Assembly: GCA_902523515.1 (NCBI GenBank)
Contig: CABYZT010000003.1
Coordinates: 68,368-132,367, forward strand
Direction: 5' to 3'
Origin: an uncultured Pelagibacteraceae bacterium
GTDB taxonomy: Bacteria > Pseudomonadota > Alphaproteobacteria > Pelagibacterales > Pelagibacteraceae
Length of the DNA: 64,000 bases
Each line of letters begins with the position of its first letter. Positions within the stretch are counted from its first letter, which is position 1. This document shows, one piece after another, positions 54,776-64,000 of the stretch. The position numbers were made by a program, and so were the translations under genes. The notes beneath the pieces were generated by a model, which was not told where the DNA came from, searched no databases, and worked only from the letters and a program-made list of their open reading frames with translations.

Positions 54776-54842
54776 AATGCTCCTGTATGTTTTTAAAAAA
54801 TTATTGTATGTTAATAATTATTTGTTACTTAAAAATTAATCA

Positions 54843-56231
54843 ATGAAATTAAGAAAAGAATTTGACAGTATTGGAAGTATAAATGTCCCAAATAATAAAT
54901 ATTGGGGTGCATCTACTCAAAGATCCAATAAATTTTTTAATATTGGAAAAATTTTAGTTAATATTTCAATTATTAAATCAATAGCGATTATCAAAAGATC
55001 CGCTGCAATTGTTCATGCTAAAGATAAATTAATTGATGGTAAAATTTCTAAAGCAATAATCAAAGCGTCAGATGAAGTAATCAAGGGTAAGTTAGACGAA
55101 AACTTTCCTTTAAAAGTCTGGCAAACTGGTTCTGGGACACAAACAAATATGAACGTAAATGAGGTTATAGCCAACAGGGCAATAGAAATTTTAGGTGGTA
55201 AAAAAGGAACTAAAAAACCTGTTCATCCAAATGATCATGTAAACAAATCTCAATCTACAAATGATGTTTTTCCAACTGCAATGCACATCTCTGTTGCTAA
55301 AGAAACTATTTCTAAAATGCTACCAAGCTTAAAAATTTTAGAAAAGGAACTAAAAAGAAAATCTAATGAATTTAAAAACATAGTTAAGATTGGAAGAACT
55401 CATTTACAAGATGCTACTCCACTATCTCTTGGACAGGAGTTTTCAGGATATTATTTTCAAGTTAAAAAAAGTATTGAAAGAATAGAACATGCGCTAAAAG
55501 AAATATTGTTTCTCGCTCAAGGTGGTACTGCAGTTGGTACTGGAATAAATTCAAAGAAAAATTTTGATAAAAAAATTGTGAAAGAAATTGCTAAAATCAC
55601 TAAAATTAAATTTAAACCAGCTCCAAATAAATTTGCTGAACTTGCTGCTCATGATGCAATTGTTAATTTTTCAGGTGCTCTTAATACCTGTGCGGTTGCG
55701 TTAATGAAAATATCAAATGACATTCGATTTTTAGGCTCTGGCCCTAGAGCTGGTTATGGAGAACTAATTCTTCCTGAAAATGAACCAGGTTCATCCATCA
55801 TGCCTGGAAAAGTTAATCCAACACAATGCGAAGCAGTTACTATGGTTTGTGTAAAAGTAATTGGAAACCACAATGGTATTACTATGGCTGGTTCTCATGG
55901 GCATTTTGAATTAAATGTGTTTAAGCCTTTAATTGCTCATAACATTTTACAATCAATCGACTTAATAGCTGATAGTACTAAAAATTTTGCTTTATATTGT
56001 GTTAAAGGAATAAAAGCTAACAAAAAGAAAATACAAGAGCATTTAGACAACTCATTAATGCTTGTTACTGCACTAGCCCCACATATTGGATACGATAAAG
56101 CTGCAAAAATAGCAAAGACAGCTCTTAAAAATAATACTACTTTGAAACATGAAACTTTAAAAACAGGATTAATAAATGAAAAAGATTACAATAAAATTGT
56201 TGATCCTAAAAAAATGATCTATCCAGCATAA
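54843..56231 (+). CDS. fumC: Fumarate hydratase, class II
   Basis: The iron-independent fumarase of the TCA cycle, 462 residues. Motifs are [58 protein letters not shown] and the signature [16 protein letters not shown]. The closely related aspartase is less likely because the active-site pattern is that of FumC. It ends with a 13-base overlap with the convergent AsmA-like gene. Confidence 0.95.
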   Translation: MKLRKEFDSIGSINVPNNKYWGASTQRSNKFFNIGKILVNISIIKSIAIIKRSAAIVHAKDKLIDGKISKAIIKASDEVIKGKLDENFPLKVWQTGSGTQTNMNVNEVIANRAIEILGGKKGTKKPVHPNDHVNKSQSTNDVFPTAMHISVAKETISKMLPSLKILEKELKRKSNEFKNIVKIGRTHLQDATPLSLGQEFSGYYFQVKKSIERIEHALKEILFLAQGGTAVGTGINSKKNFDKKIVKEIAKITKIKFKPAPNKFAELAAHDAIVNFSGALNTCAVALMKISNDIRFLGSGPRAGYGELILPENEPGSSIMPGKVNPTQCEAVTMVCVKVIGNHNGITMAGSHGHFELNVFKPLIAHNILQSIDLIADSTKNFALYCVKGIKANKKKIQEHLDNSLMLVTALAPHIGYDKAAKIAKTALKNNTTLKHETLKTGLINEKDYNKIVDPKKMIYPA

Positions 56232-57709
56232 ATCTTTATTGCTTCATTTAATAAGTTTTTAAAATAAATTTTGTTTTGTAAATCATCTTTTTTTATAATT
56301 ATATTACTTAAAATTTTATTAACATTCTGATTAATTTTGTTATCAATTTTAATATCCTTTAATCCAGCTATTTTTTGATCAAAATTATAAGTAAAATTTA
56401 AATCTATTTGATTAATTTTATTTCTATAATTTTTAGGTGTTAAAAGAAATTTATATATCTCGTTATAATCTTTAAGATTTATTTTTAATTTTCCATCCAA
56501 AACTAACTCACCGTTTCTAACAAAAATTAAACTTTCCAATAATTCAAAATCTGCAATATCTCTCCATTCAAATTTTGTCTTATCAGTGTCGATTAAACCT
56601 TCTTGGATTTTTGAATTTAACCTAATATTTTTAAAGTTATAATTCTTATAAATACTATTTGCATTAATATTTATTTTTAAATCAATATTTTTATTATTAA
56701 ATATTTCTGTTTTTAGAAGTTGAGCTACAATAGCATTATTACCAAATAGATGGTTCAAATTTATTTCATCTAAGTTACCCTCTAAATTTGCGAAAAAAGG
56801 TTTGAAATTAAATTCGCCTTTGTAAGTAAAATCTGGTTGATCAATTTTGTCAAATATATGAAAATCAAATGAATTTTTTTCAATTTTATAATCTAAAAAT
56901 CTTTTCATTTTATTTAAATTTAACTTTGATTTACCAATTTTTTTATCATTCTCAAAGATCAATTCATTTTCAATATTAAGTTTAATTAAATCAAAATTAA
57001 TTACAGATAAATTTTTCTTGTTATCTTCGCTAAAAAAAGACTCTAATGAAAAAGGAATATTGAATATTTCATTTTCTGAATAAAAAATATTTTTTGATTC
57101 TTTTGAATCAAAATAATATTTCATCTTAAAAATTTTATTTATAAACAAAACATCATCCTCTGTATTTTTAAAAAAAACGTTGCTATTATTAATTTTTAAA
57201 TCTCCATCATGGAAACTTCTGTTTAATAGCTCTACAAAGAAATCATAATTTTTTGTATTTAAATGAAAATAAGCATTTTCTAAAATTAAATCTTTTGCTA
57301 CGATATTTTTTGAAGAAAAAAGATTATCAAATGAAATAAAAATTTTTAATTCACTAACTTTAGAAATTTCTTTTTCATTATCTAAAATTTTAGAGTCTGA
57401 GATTAAAAAATGAGGTTTAGGAAAAAAGTTATATTTTATATTTTTAGAAAATTTAAAATTTAAATCAAATTTCCTTTGAAGCTCATTTTTAAGCTCTTTT
57501 GCAATGTCATTTTGATTATAAAAAGTGGGCAATAATAAATAAGAAATAAAAATAACAAAAAGTGCGACAAAAGTTAAAATTATTTTATTATTTTTAAATA
57601 AAAAGCTTAGATTCTTATAATTTAACTTGTTTAAATTTTTCTCTAAAAGAATATTAATAAAATTATTAATGTTTTTTAAATGTTTTACGAAAAAATTTGT
57701 TTTGTTCAT
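56219..57709 (-). CDS. AsmA-like inner-membrane/periplasmic protein
   Basis: A 496-residue protein with one N-terminal membrane helix ([20 protein letters not shown]) and a large periplasmic, Asn/Lys/Phe-rich beta-strand part. [22 protein letters not shown] and [20 protein letters not shown] resemble the AsmA start. The family is linked to outer-membrane assembly and phospholipid traffic. I use the ATG at 57709; a TTG at 57718 would add three residues. It is divergent from uvrD. Confidence 0.8.
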   Translation of the reverse strand: MNKTNFFVKHLKNINNFINILLEKNLNKLNYKNLSFLFKNNKIILTFVALFVIFISYLLLPTFYNQNDIAKELKNELQRKFDLNFKFSKNIKYNFFPKPHFLISDSKILDNEKEISKVSELKIFISFDNLFSSKNIVAKDLILENAYFHLNTKNYDFFVELLNRSFHDGDLKINNSNVFFKNTEDDVLFINKIFKMKYYFDSKESKNIFYSENEIFNIPFSLESFFSEDNKKNLSVINFDLIKLNIENELIFENDKKIGKSKLNLNKMKRFLDYKIEKNSFDFHIFDKIDQPDFTYKGEFNFKPFFANLEGNLDEINLNHLFGNNAIVAQLLKTEIFNNKNIDLKININANSIYKNYNFKNIRLNSKIQEGLIDTDKTKFEWRDIADFELLESLIFVRNGELVLDGKLKINLKDYNEIYKFLLTPKNYRNKINQIDLNFTYNFDQKIAGLKDIKIDNKINQNVNKILSNIIIKKDDLQNKIYFKNLLNEAIKIYAG

Positions 57710-57743
57710 TACAATCAAGAAATCTTATAAAGGATTATTTTAA

Positions 57744-59780
57744 ATGATAAACAAAGATTATTTAGAAAATTTAAATGATGCCCAAAAAGAAGCAGTTCTT
57801 CATCTAGATGGCCCACTTTTGATTGTGGCTGGGGCCGGATCTGGAAAAACAAAAGTTTTAACCTCTAGAATTGCTAATATTATTAAAGAAAAAAAGGCAT
57901 TTCCAAATCAAATCTTGGCAGTAACATTTACAAATAAAGCTGCTAAAGAAATGCAAAATAGAGTCAGCAAATTACTTGGCTCAAATGCAGTCGGACTTTC
58001 ATGGCTAGGCACATTTCATTCTATTTGTGCGAAATTATTGCGAAAACATGCATCTGCTGCAAATCTTAATTCCAATTTTACTATTATTGATACAGATGAT
58101 CAGATCAGACTTATTAAAAATATTTGTAAAGCTGAAAATATTGACATCAAACAATTATCCCCAAGATTTATATTAGCAATAATTGATCGTTGGAAAAATA
58201 AAGGATTTTATCCAAATGAAGTAATAATAAATAAAAAAGATCTTTATGAAAAAACAATTCTTCCACTCTATAAAATTTATCAACAAAAATTAATAGACCT
58301 CAACTCTTGTGATTTTGGTGATCTTATATTGCATGCTGTAAAAATTTTGGAATTTAATTCGGACATTAGAGACATATATTCAAAAAATTTTAAATATATT
58401 CTTGTCGATGAATATCAAGATACAAATTTTATTCAAAGTAAGTGGCTTAATCTCCTTTCAGAAAAAAATAAAAATATTTGCTGTGTAGGAGATGATGATC
58501 AATCGATTTATAGTTGGAGAGGTGCGGAAATAAAAAATTTTTTAGAGTTTGATCAAGTTTATAAAAATACAAAAGTAATAAGATTAGAACAAAATTATAG
58601 ATCTTCTCAAAATATTTTATCAGTGGCTTCAGACCTTATTTCTAATAATCAAAATAGAGTTGGTAAAACATTGATTACTACAATGGAAGAGGGTGATCCA
58701 GTTCAATTAAACTGTTTTAAAAATGGTAAAGATGAAGCAATTGGAATTTCTGATGAAATTGAAAAAAAAATAAAAAAAAAGTTTTCTTATAATAATATTG
58801 CAATTTTAGTTAGAGCCATTTTTCAAACGCGTGAATTTGAGGAAAGATTTCTTAAAATTGGTATACCGTATAGAATATTAGGTGGTACAAAATTTTATGA
58901 AAGAGCTGAAATTAAAGATTGTGTTGCGTATTTAAGATTGATTCATCAGGAAAAAGATGACTTGGCTTTTGAGAGAATAGTGAATAACCCTAAGAGATCG
59001 ATAGGTGATAGTACTTTAAAAAATATTCATGAGTTTGCTAAGGAGAATAATTTAAATTTAGAAAGAGCATCAATAAAAATGCTTGAACAAAATTTAATTA
59101 AACCGAAAACTAAAATTGGTCTTAGTTTATTTATTAATTCTTTGATCAAGTGGAGAAACGATTTAATTGTAAAAAAATCAAGCCATATAAAATTATTACA
59201 AGTTGTTTTGGATGAATCAGGATATTCAGCAATGCTTAAAAATAAAAAAGACTTGGATAATGAAAATAGATTAGAAAATATTAAAGAGTTATTGAGTGCA
59301 ATGAAAGAATTTGACAATCTAGAAAGTTTTTTAGAACACGTTTCTTTAGCAACGTCTGTAGATCAAGAATGGGACGGCGAAAAAATTAACATGATGACTA
59401 TGCACGCCGCAAAAGGTTTAGAGTTTGATGTTGTATTTTTACCTGGATGGGAGGAAGGGTTGTTTCCACACCAAAAATCTATCGAAGAAAAAGGTCAAAA
59501 TGGCTTGGAGGAAGAAAGACGTTTAGCATATGTAGGAATTACTAGAGCAAAGAAAAAGGCTATAATTTCCTTTTCAATGAATAGATTTTATCAAGGAGAT
59601 TGGATTGATAGTATGGCTTCAAGATTTGTTGATGAACTTCCAGAAAAACATTTAGAAAAAAACTCCTTCTTTGATGAGGAAATTAATAACGATGATGATT
59701 TTGATTTTAATCAAGATTTTGAAATTGAGGAAGGTACAAGAAGTCCTGGTTGGATAAGATATCAAAAGAGAATTAAATGA
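57744..59780 (+). CDS. uvrD: UvrD/PcrA-type DNA helicase
   Basis: A superfamily 1A 3'-5' helicase for excision and mismatch repair, 678 residues. Motifs in order: LNDAQKEAVLHLDGPLLIVA (Q motif), AGAGSGKTKVLTSRI (Walker A), LAVTFTNKAAKEMQNRV, LVDEYQDTNFIQ (Walker B), GDDDQSIYSWRGAEI, LEQNYRSSQNIL, MTMHAAKGLEFDVVFLPGWE and EEERRLAYVGITRAKK. It overlaps the aminopeptidase gene by 4 bases. No SOS-type box was seen upstream. Confidence 0.97.
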   Translation: MINKDYLENLNDAQKEAVLHLDGPLLIVAGAGSGKTKVLTSRIANIIKEKKAFPNQILAVTFTNKAAKEMQNRVSKLLGSNAVGLSWLGTFHSICAKLLRKHASAANLNSNFTIIDTDDQIRLIKNICKAENIDIKQLSPRFILAIIDRWKNKGFYPNEVIINKKDLYEKTILPLYKIYQQKLIDLNSCDFGDLILHAVKILEFNSDIRDIYSKNFKYILVDEYQDTNFIQSKWLNLLSEKNKNICCVGDDDQSIYSWRGAEIKNFLEFDQVYKNTKVIRLEQNYRSSQNILSVASDLISNNQNRVGKTLITTMEEGDPVQLNCFKNGKDEAIGISDEIEKKIKKKFSYNNIAILVRAIFQTREFEERFLKIGIPYRILGGTKFYERAEIKDCVAYLRLIHQEKDDLAFERIVNNPKRSIGDSTLKNIHEFAKENNLNLERASIKMLEQNLIKPKTKIGLSLFINSLIKWRNDLIVKKSSHIKLLQVVLDESGYSAMLKNKKDLDNENRLENIKELLSAMKEFDNLESFLEHVSLATSVDQEWDGEKINMMTMHAAKGLEFDVVFLPGWEEGLFPHQKSIEEKGQNGLEEERRLAYVGITRAKKKAIISFSMNRFYQGDWIDSMASRFVDELPEKHLEKNSFFDEEINNDDDFDFNQDFEIEEGTRSPGWIRYQKRIK

Positions 59781-61471
59781 AAAATTACATAAAAGAATTA
59801 AGAGGTAAATTTAAAAAATATGAAATTGATGGATATGTAATTCCAAAAAATGACGATTATTTTACTGAATATTCAAAATTAAATCGATTAGAGATAATCT
59901 CAAACTTTAGCGGATCTGCTGGTTTAGCAATAATTCTTAAAAATAAAAATTATTTGTTTACTGATGGAAGATATACAATTCAAAGTAAAATTGAGAGTGG
60001 AAAAAATTTTAAAATTTATGGATTTGAAAAATTAATAAATTGTAGTTTGTTTAAAAATCTTACACTTGGCATAGATCCAAAGTTATTTACCAAAACTCAA
60101 GTTAAAAATTATTTTTTAAAAAATAATAAAATCAAATATGTTGAAAAAAATCTAATTGATGAAATTAAAAAACAGAAAGAACATAGTTCAATCCCATTTT
60201 TTTCTTTAGATAGAAATATTGTTGGTGAAAGTATTAATTCTAAATTAAATAAAATAACTAAATACTTAAAAAAAAATAAATGTGATTATATTTTTATTAG
60301 TGCACCAGAAAACGTTGCGTGGACTTTAAATATAAGAGGTGGAGATGGTCCCAACAGTCCAATTCCCAATTCAAGATTGATAGTAAGTAAATCAAAAAAA
60401 ATACTACTTATAAGTAATCTTAAAAAGTGTAAGCAATTATTAAAAAATAAAATTATTAAGAGAGACGAATTTTTAGATGTACATACTTTACAAAGTAAAA
60501 TATTACACCTTAAGGGAAAAAACTTTGTTGTAGATGACAAATCTTGTTCAATATTTTATGAAAATCTAATTAAGTCTAAATTTAAGATCATAAAAAGAGA
60601 AGATCCAATTTATCTATTAAAAGCAATCAAAAATAAAACAGAAATTAAGAATATGATTGATGCTCATATCGTTGACGGAGCAGCATTAACAAAATTTTTA
60701 TATTGGATTAAAAAAATTAATAAAAAAAGAATTAATGAAGTAGAAGCTGTAGAAAAATTAGAGAAATTTAGAAAATTAAATAAAAACTTTCTTTATCCTA
60801 GTTTTGATACTATTGCAGGCTCGGGAAAGAATGGGGCAATTGTTCATTATAGAGCAAAGAAAGAAAATTGTAGAACTATTAATAAAAAAGATATTTTACT
60901 ATGTGACTCAGGTGGGCAATATAAATATGGAACAACTGATGTTACAAGAACAATTTGTTTTTCAAATCAAAAACAAATCATTAAAAATAATTTCACTAAA
61001 GTTTTAAAAGGTCACATTGCTGTTGCTACAACTAATATAAATAAAAATAAAACTGGTAAAAAAATTGACAAAAGAGCAAGAAAATTTTTAAATGAAAGTA
61101 ATTTAGATTACGCACATGGAACAGGTCATGGAGTTGGTTTTTTTCTAAATGTTCATGAGGGACCTCAATCGATTACAAAAATTAATACTGTCAAAATTAA
61201 AGAAGGTATGATTTTAAGTAATGAGCCTGGATATTACAAAACTAATGAATATGGAATCAGAATTGAAAACTTAGTTTATGTGAAAAAGATAAAGAAAAAT
61301 TTGTTTTTTCAAAATTTAACAATGGCACCTATAGAAAAAGATTTGATCAATTTTAAGTTGTTATCAAAAACAGAGAAAAATTATCTATTTCAATACCACC
61401 TAGAAGTCTATTCTAAGATAGCAAAATTTTTAAATAAAAGTGAAAGAAAGTGGTTAGCTAGTTTTATTTAG
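59777..61471 (+). CDS. Xaa-Pro aminopeptidase (M24 family)
   Basis: A di-metal peptidase removing N-terminal residues before proline, 564 residues: the long, three-domain form with two creatinase-like N-domains. Metal ligands are in LLCDSGGQYKYGTTDVTRTI (two Asp), AHGTGHGVGFFLNVHEGP (His), LSNEPGYYK (Glu) and YGIRIENLVY (Glu). It is co-translated with uvrD. Its last 18 bases overlap the end of ligA on the other strand. Confidence 0.93.
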   Translation: MKNYIKELRGKFKKYEIDGYVIPKNDDYFTEYSKLNRLEIISNFSGSAGLAIILKNKNYLFTDGRYTIQSKIESGKNFKIYGFEKLINCSLFKNLTLGIDPKLFTKTQVKNYFLKNNKIKYVEKNLIDEIKKQKEHSSIPFFSLDRNIVGESINSKLNKITKYLKKNKCDYIFISAPENVAWTLNIRGGDGPNSPIPNSRLIVSKSKKILLISNLKKCKQLLKNKIIKRDEFLDVHTLQSKILHLKGKNFVVDDKSCSIFYENLIKSKFKIIKREDPIYLLKAIKNKTEIKNMIDAHIVDGAALTKFLYWIKKINKKRINEVEAVEKLEKFRKLNKNFLYPSFDTIAGSGKNGAIVHYRAKKENCRTINKKDILLCDSGGQYKYGTTDVTRTICFSNQKQIIKNNFTKVLKGHIAVATTNINKNKTGKKIDKRARKFLNESNLDYAHGTGHGVGFFLNVHEGPQSITKINTVKIKEGMILSNEPGYYKTNEYGIRIENLVYVKKIKKNLFFQNLTMAPIEKDLINFKLLSKTEKNYLFQYHLEVYSKIAKFLNKSERKWLASFI

Positions 61472-63484
61472 CATTTTCAAAAATTCCTTTTGATCAATTA
61501 TTTTAATTTTGAGTTCTTTAGCATGATCAATTTTCCTTTTAGTTGGTTTTTCACCAACGATCAAATAATTCAACTTGTTTGAAACAGTGCTTACAGTCTT
61601 GCCAGAATTTACTTCAATTAAAGATTTTACTTCTGCTCTGCTAATGCCATTTAGTTTTCCAGTAACTAAAAATGATTTATTATTAAGTAAGCCATTATCA
61701 TTTTTTTTATTAACACTTTTGACTTCTAAAATTTTTTCTAATTCATTCAATACTTTAATATTTTCATCATTTTTAAAAAAATTTTTTATTGAATTTACTT
61801 GTGTTTCACCTATCCCATCTATATTTAGTAAATCATCATAACTATTTAGTTTAGCTAAGTTAATAAAATTTGAAAATGATATAAAATTTTTTGCTAATAA
61901 TTTAGCATTCTCTAAACCTATGTGTCTTATACCAAGGGAATAGATTAATCTTTCTAATGAAATTTTTTTTTTCTGGTTTATAGAATATTTTAAATTTTGA
62001 ACAGATAAATTTCCCCAACCTTCTAGTTTTTCAATTTTATTGTAATCTAATTTAAATATATCTTGAGGAAATTTAATAAATTTTAAATTCCAAAAACTTT
62101 CAACTATTTTTTTTCCAAATCCATCTATATTAAACGCTTCTTTGGAAACAAAATGTTTTAATTTCTCAATCGAAATTTTATCACAAGTATAGCCTTCGCT
62201 CGAACATCTTCTAACCGCGTCATTTTTTTTCGTTATTTTATTAAACTCCTTAATGGTTTCTGATCCACATGAAGGACATTTTTTAGGAAAAATAAATTTT
62301 TGAGAATTTTTAGATCTTTTTTTTTTGTCGACTGAAAGTATATGAGGAATTACATCTCCAGCTCTTTCTATTATTGCTGTATCACCTATCCTTATATCTT
62401 TTCGTTTGATTTCATCTTCATTATGTAATGTTGCATTTGAAACTACAACACCACCAATATTAATTGGTTTAATTTTTGCAACAGGCGTTAAAGCTCCAGT
62501 CCTTCCTATTTGAATATCAATATCTATAATTTCAGATATTGCTTTATTTGATGAAAATTTATGTGCTATAGCCCATCTAGGAGCATTTGCAACATTCCCC
62601 AATCTTTTTTGAAGATTAAATTCATTTATTTTATAAACAATACCATCTATATCAAAGTCAAGAGTTGATCTTTGTTTTTCAACTTCATTATAATTTTTAA
62701 TTAAATTATGAATACCTGAAATTAATTTATTTAATGGATTTACTTTAAAACCCCATTCTTTTAATTTTTTTAAAAAATCAAATTGATTGTAAATACTTAA
62801 GCCTTTTTCAAATCCAAAGGTATAAGCAATAAAGTTAAGTGGAATTTTTTTTGTGTCTTCAGGATTTTTTTGCCTTAGAGAGCCTGAAGCTGCATTTCTA
62901 GGATTAGCAAATTTTTCTTTTAAACTTTTGAAATCACTATTTTTAATAAAAACTTCTCCTCTAATATCTATTTCCTCTGGAAAATCTTTCGAAAAAATTT
63001 GATTTGGAATATCTTTAATCGTTTTGAGATTTAAAGTTATATCCTCGCCCTCCTTACCATCCCCTCTAGATAATCCTTTTTCTAATTTTCCATTTTTATA
63101 AGTTAAAGATGCTGAAATTCCATCAATTTTTGGTTCAGCACTATAGGTTATTTTAAAATCATTTTTTTCAGAAAGATAATTAATTATTTTTTTTTCAAAA
63201 TTTGCCAAATCTTCTTCTGTAAAAGCGTTTGAAAGTGAGAGCATTGAAACTTTGTGTGGAATTTTTTTAAAATTTTTAGAGGGTGTATATCCAACTGAAT
63301 TTGATGGTGAGTCTTTTGAAGTTAAAAAATTATATTTTTTTTCAAGCTTTAAAATTTCATTCTTCAAGTCATCATACTCATTATCTGTAACTAATGAGTG
63401 ATTTTTATCGTAGTAATTTTTATTAAGATTTTTAATTAATTTTATTTTATTAATATATTTTAATTTTATTTTTTTTTTTTCCAT
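61454..63484 (-). CDS. ligA: NAD-dependent DNA ligase
   Basis: The replicative ligase, 676 residues. Adenylation lysine motif AEPKIDGISASLTYKNG, then RGDGKEGEDITLNLKTI, IDIRGEVFI, RNAASGSLRQKNPEDT and DIDGIVYKI. The zinc finger is CPSCGSETI with RRCSSEGYTC. Helix-hairpin-helix repeats (LNIDGIGETQVNSI) and a C-terminal BRCT domain (SFLVTGKLNGISRAEVKSLI) complete it. It follows bamD by one base, the alphaproteobacterial arrangement. Confidence 0.98.
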   Translation of the reverse strand: MEKKKIKLKYINKIKLIKNLNKNYYDKNHSLVTDNEYDDLKNEILKLEKKYNFLTSKDSPSNSVGYTPSKNFKKIPHKVSMLSLSNAFTEEDLANFEKKIINYLSEKNDFKITYSAEPKIDGISASLTYKNGKLEKGLSRGDGKEGEDITLNLKTIKDIPNQIFSKDFPEEIDIRGEVFIKNSDFKSLKEKFANPRNAASGSLRQKNPEDTKKIPLNFIAYTFGFEKGLSIYNQFDFLKKLKEWGFKVNPLNKLISGIHNLIKNYNEVEKQRSTLDFDIDGIVYKINEFNLQKRLGNVANAPRWAIAHKFSSNKAISEIIDIDIQIGRTGALTPVAKIKPINIGGVVVSNATLHNEDEIKRKDIRIGDTAIIERAGDVIPHILSVDKKKRSKNSQKFIFPKKCPSCGSETIKEFNKITKKNDAVRRCSSEGYTCDKISIEKLKHFVSKEAFNIDGFGKKIVESFWNLKFIKFPQDIFKLDYNKIEKLEGWGNLSVQNLKYSINQKKKISLERLIYSLGIRHIGLENAKLLAKNFISFSNFINLAKLNSYDDLLNIDGIGETQVNSIKNFFKNDENIKVLNELEKILEVKSVNKKNDNGLLNNKSFLVTGKLNGISRAEVKSLIEVNSGKTVSTVSNKLNYLIVGEKPTKRKIDHAKELKIKIIDQKEFLKMLNKTS

Positions 63485-63485
63485 C

Positions 63486-64000
63486 TCAGTCTATAAGAGA
63501 TTTAATTTTATTTATAATTGATTTACTTTTTTCATCAGCTTTACTTTTTTTTACTTTGTTATTTATTTTATATTTTTTATCGAACAAAGCATATGATTGC
63601 TCATACCATTTAGAAGATTGGTAATTATAACCTAATAATTTTGCATATTTTTTAGATTCTTCAAGCAATCCTATTTTGTAATATACCTCAACTAATCTAT
63701 ATAAAGCCTCTTCTGTGTAAATTGTTGTTTGATAACTGTCTATTACAGTTCTAAATCTATTAATAGCTGGTATCCATTTTTTTCTTTGCTGATAATATCT
63801 TCCGATATACATCTCTTTAGATGCAAGAATATCATTAATATATTCTATTTTAAATTCTGAATCTAATGCATATTCTGTATTTGGAAATTTACTCAAAACT
63901 ACCTCAAAATATTCTTTAGCACTGATCATTGATTGTAAATCTTTTTTCTCATCGATTATTTGCTCATAATATGATAAACCTAAAAGGTAGTATGCATAAT
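63486..64000 (-). CDS. bamD: Outer membrane assembly lipoprotein BamD, N-terminus cut by window edge
   Basis: A TPR lipoprotein of the BAM complex that folds outer-membrane proteins. The frame stays open to the window edge (about 171 residues seen of roughly 260), reading AYYLLGLSYYEQIIDEKKDL before the ATG at 63929, so that ATG is internal. ASKEMYIGRYYQQRKKWIPA, RFRTVIDSYQTTIYTEEAL and LLGYNYQSSKWYEQSYAL are BamD TPR motifs. The signal peptide and lipobox lie outside the window. Confidence 0.93.
   Translation of the reverse strand, partial: YAYYLLGLSYYEQIIDEKKDLQSMISAKEYFEVVLSKFPNTEYALDSEFKIEYINDILASKEMYIGRYYQQRKKWIPAINRFRTVIDSYQTTIYTEEALYRLVEVYYKIGLLEESKKYAKLLGYNYQSSKWYEQSYALFDKKYKINNKVKKSKADEKSKSIINKIKSLID

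Noticed and set aside
1..64000. CRISPR arrays, insertion sequences, prophage or integrase genes
   Set aside because: No regularly spaced repeats, terminal inverted repeats or recombinase motifs were seen in the window.

Overview
The window looks like chromosome of a SAR11-clade alphaproteobacterium (Pelagibacterales, Pelagibacter-like). The signs are: very AT-rich sequence; almost no non-coding DNA (no gene-free gap above about 210 bases); many ATGA/TAATG start-stop overlaps and six overlapping convergent gene tails; a gcvT glycine riboswitch of the SAR11 type; a proteorhodopsin with downstream ferredoxin, ferredoxin reductase and GST genes; and alphaproteobacterial orders such as bamD-ligA. 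I see no insertion sequences, prophage genes or CRISPR arrays. The taxonomic call is inference from gene content.

Layout. 1-4130: glycine cleavage operon gcvTHP (gcvP cut by the left edge), under a tandem glycine riboswitch with its own promoter. 4132-10707: a 5-oxoproline (pyroglutamate) island with pxpB-pxpC-DMT transporter on the minus strand, divergent pxpA-TPR protein, and a TRAP transporter dctP-(hairpin)-dctQ-dctM. 10819-11430: a TerC-like membrane protein. 11431-19137: a ten-gene minus-strand run psd-pssA-glycosyltransferase-rlmE-guaB-TPR-guaA-gloA-MGMT-like-panB, covering phospholipid, GMP and pantothenate synthesis; its GuaB lacks the CBS domains. 19214-25735: icd, alaS, recA and tolC. 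25732-29454: glycerate kinase, GFA, VOC, a small unknown, and a umuDC error-prone polymerase operon with an alphaproteobacterial-type SOS operator.

29465-34295 is a complete urease cluster ureDABCEFG. 34604-42932 is one unbroken seven-gene minus-strand unit: GT-C glycosyltransferase, GT2 glycosyltransferase, DUF1800, Tat-exported DUF1501, secreted clan-A glycoside hydrolase, secreted VCBS/FG-GAP protein, and secreted heparinase-I-like polysaccharide lyase. It is the best candidate here for an undescribed system. 43011-47574: dksA with two tiny coupled membrane-peptide ORFs, then GST, ferredoxin reductase, ferredoxin, a desaturase and a blue-tuned proteorhodopsin. 47785-64000 is mostly housekeeping: prpE, an SMR transporter, dihydroorotase, ygfZ, a small membrane protein, tRNA-Leu(GAG), nadA, nadC, a MazG-like protein, fumC, an AsmA-like protein, uvrD, Xaa-Pro aminopeptidase, ligA, and bamD cut by the right edge.

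How parts fit together. Glycine cleavage is switched by glycine itself. The pxp enzymes convert 5-oxoproline to glutamate, and two nearby transporters are candidates for its movement. Urease would release ammonia from urea, although no urea transporter is in the window. Ferredoxin and its reductase could feed electrons to the adjacent desaturase, next to a light-driven proton pump. The region from tolC to the polysaccharide cluster reads as accessory content between two core blocks (icd-alaS-recA and dksA-proteorhodopsin).
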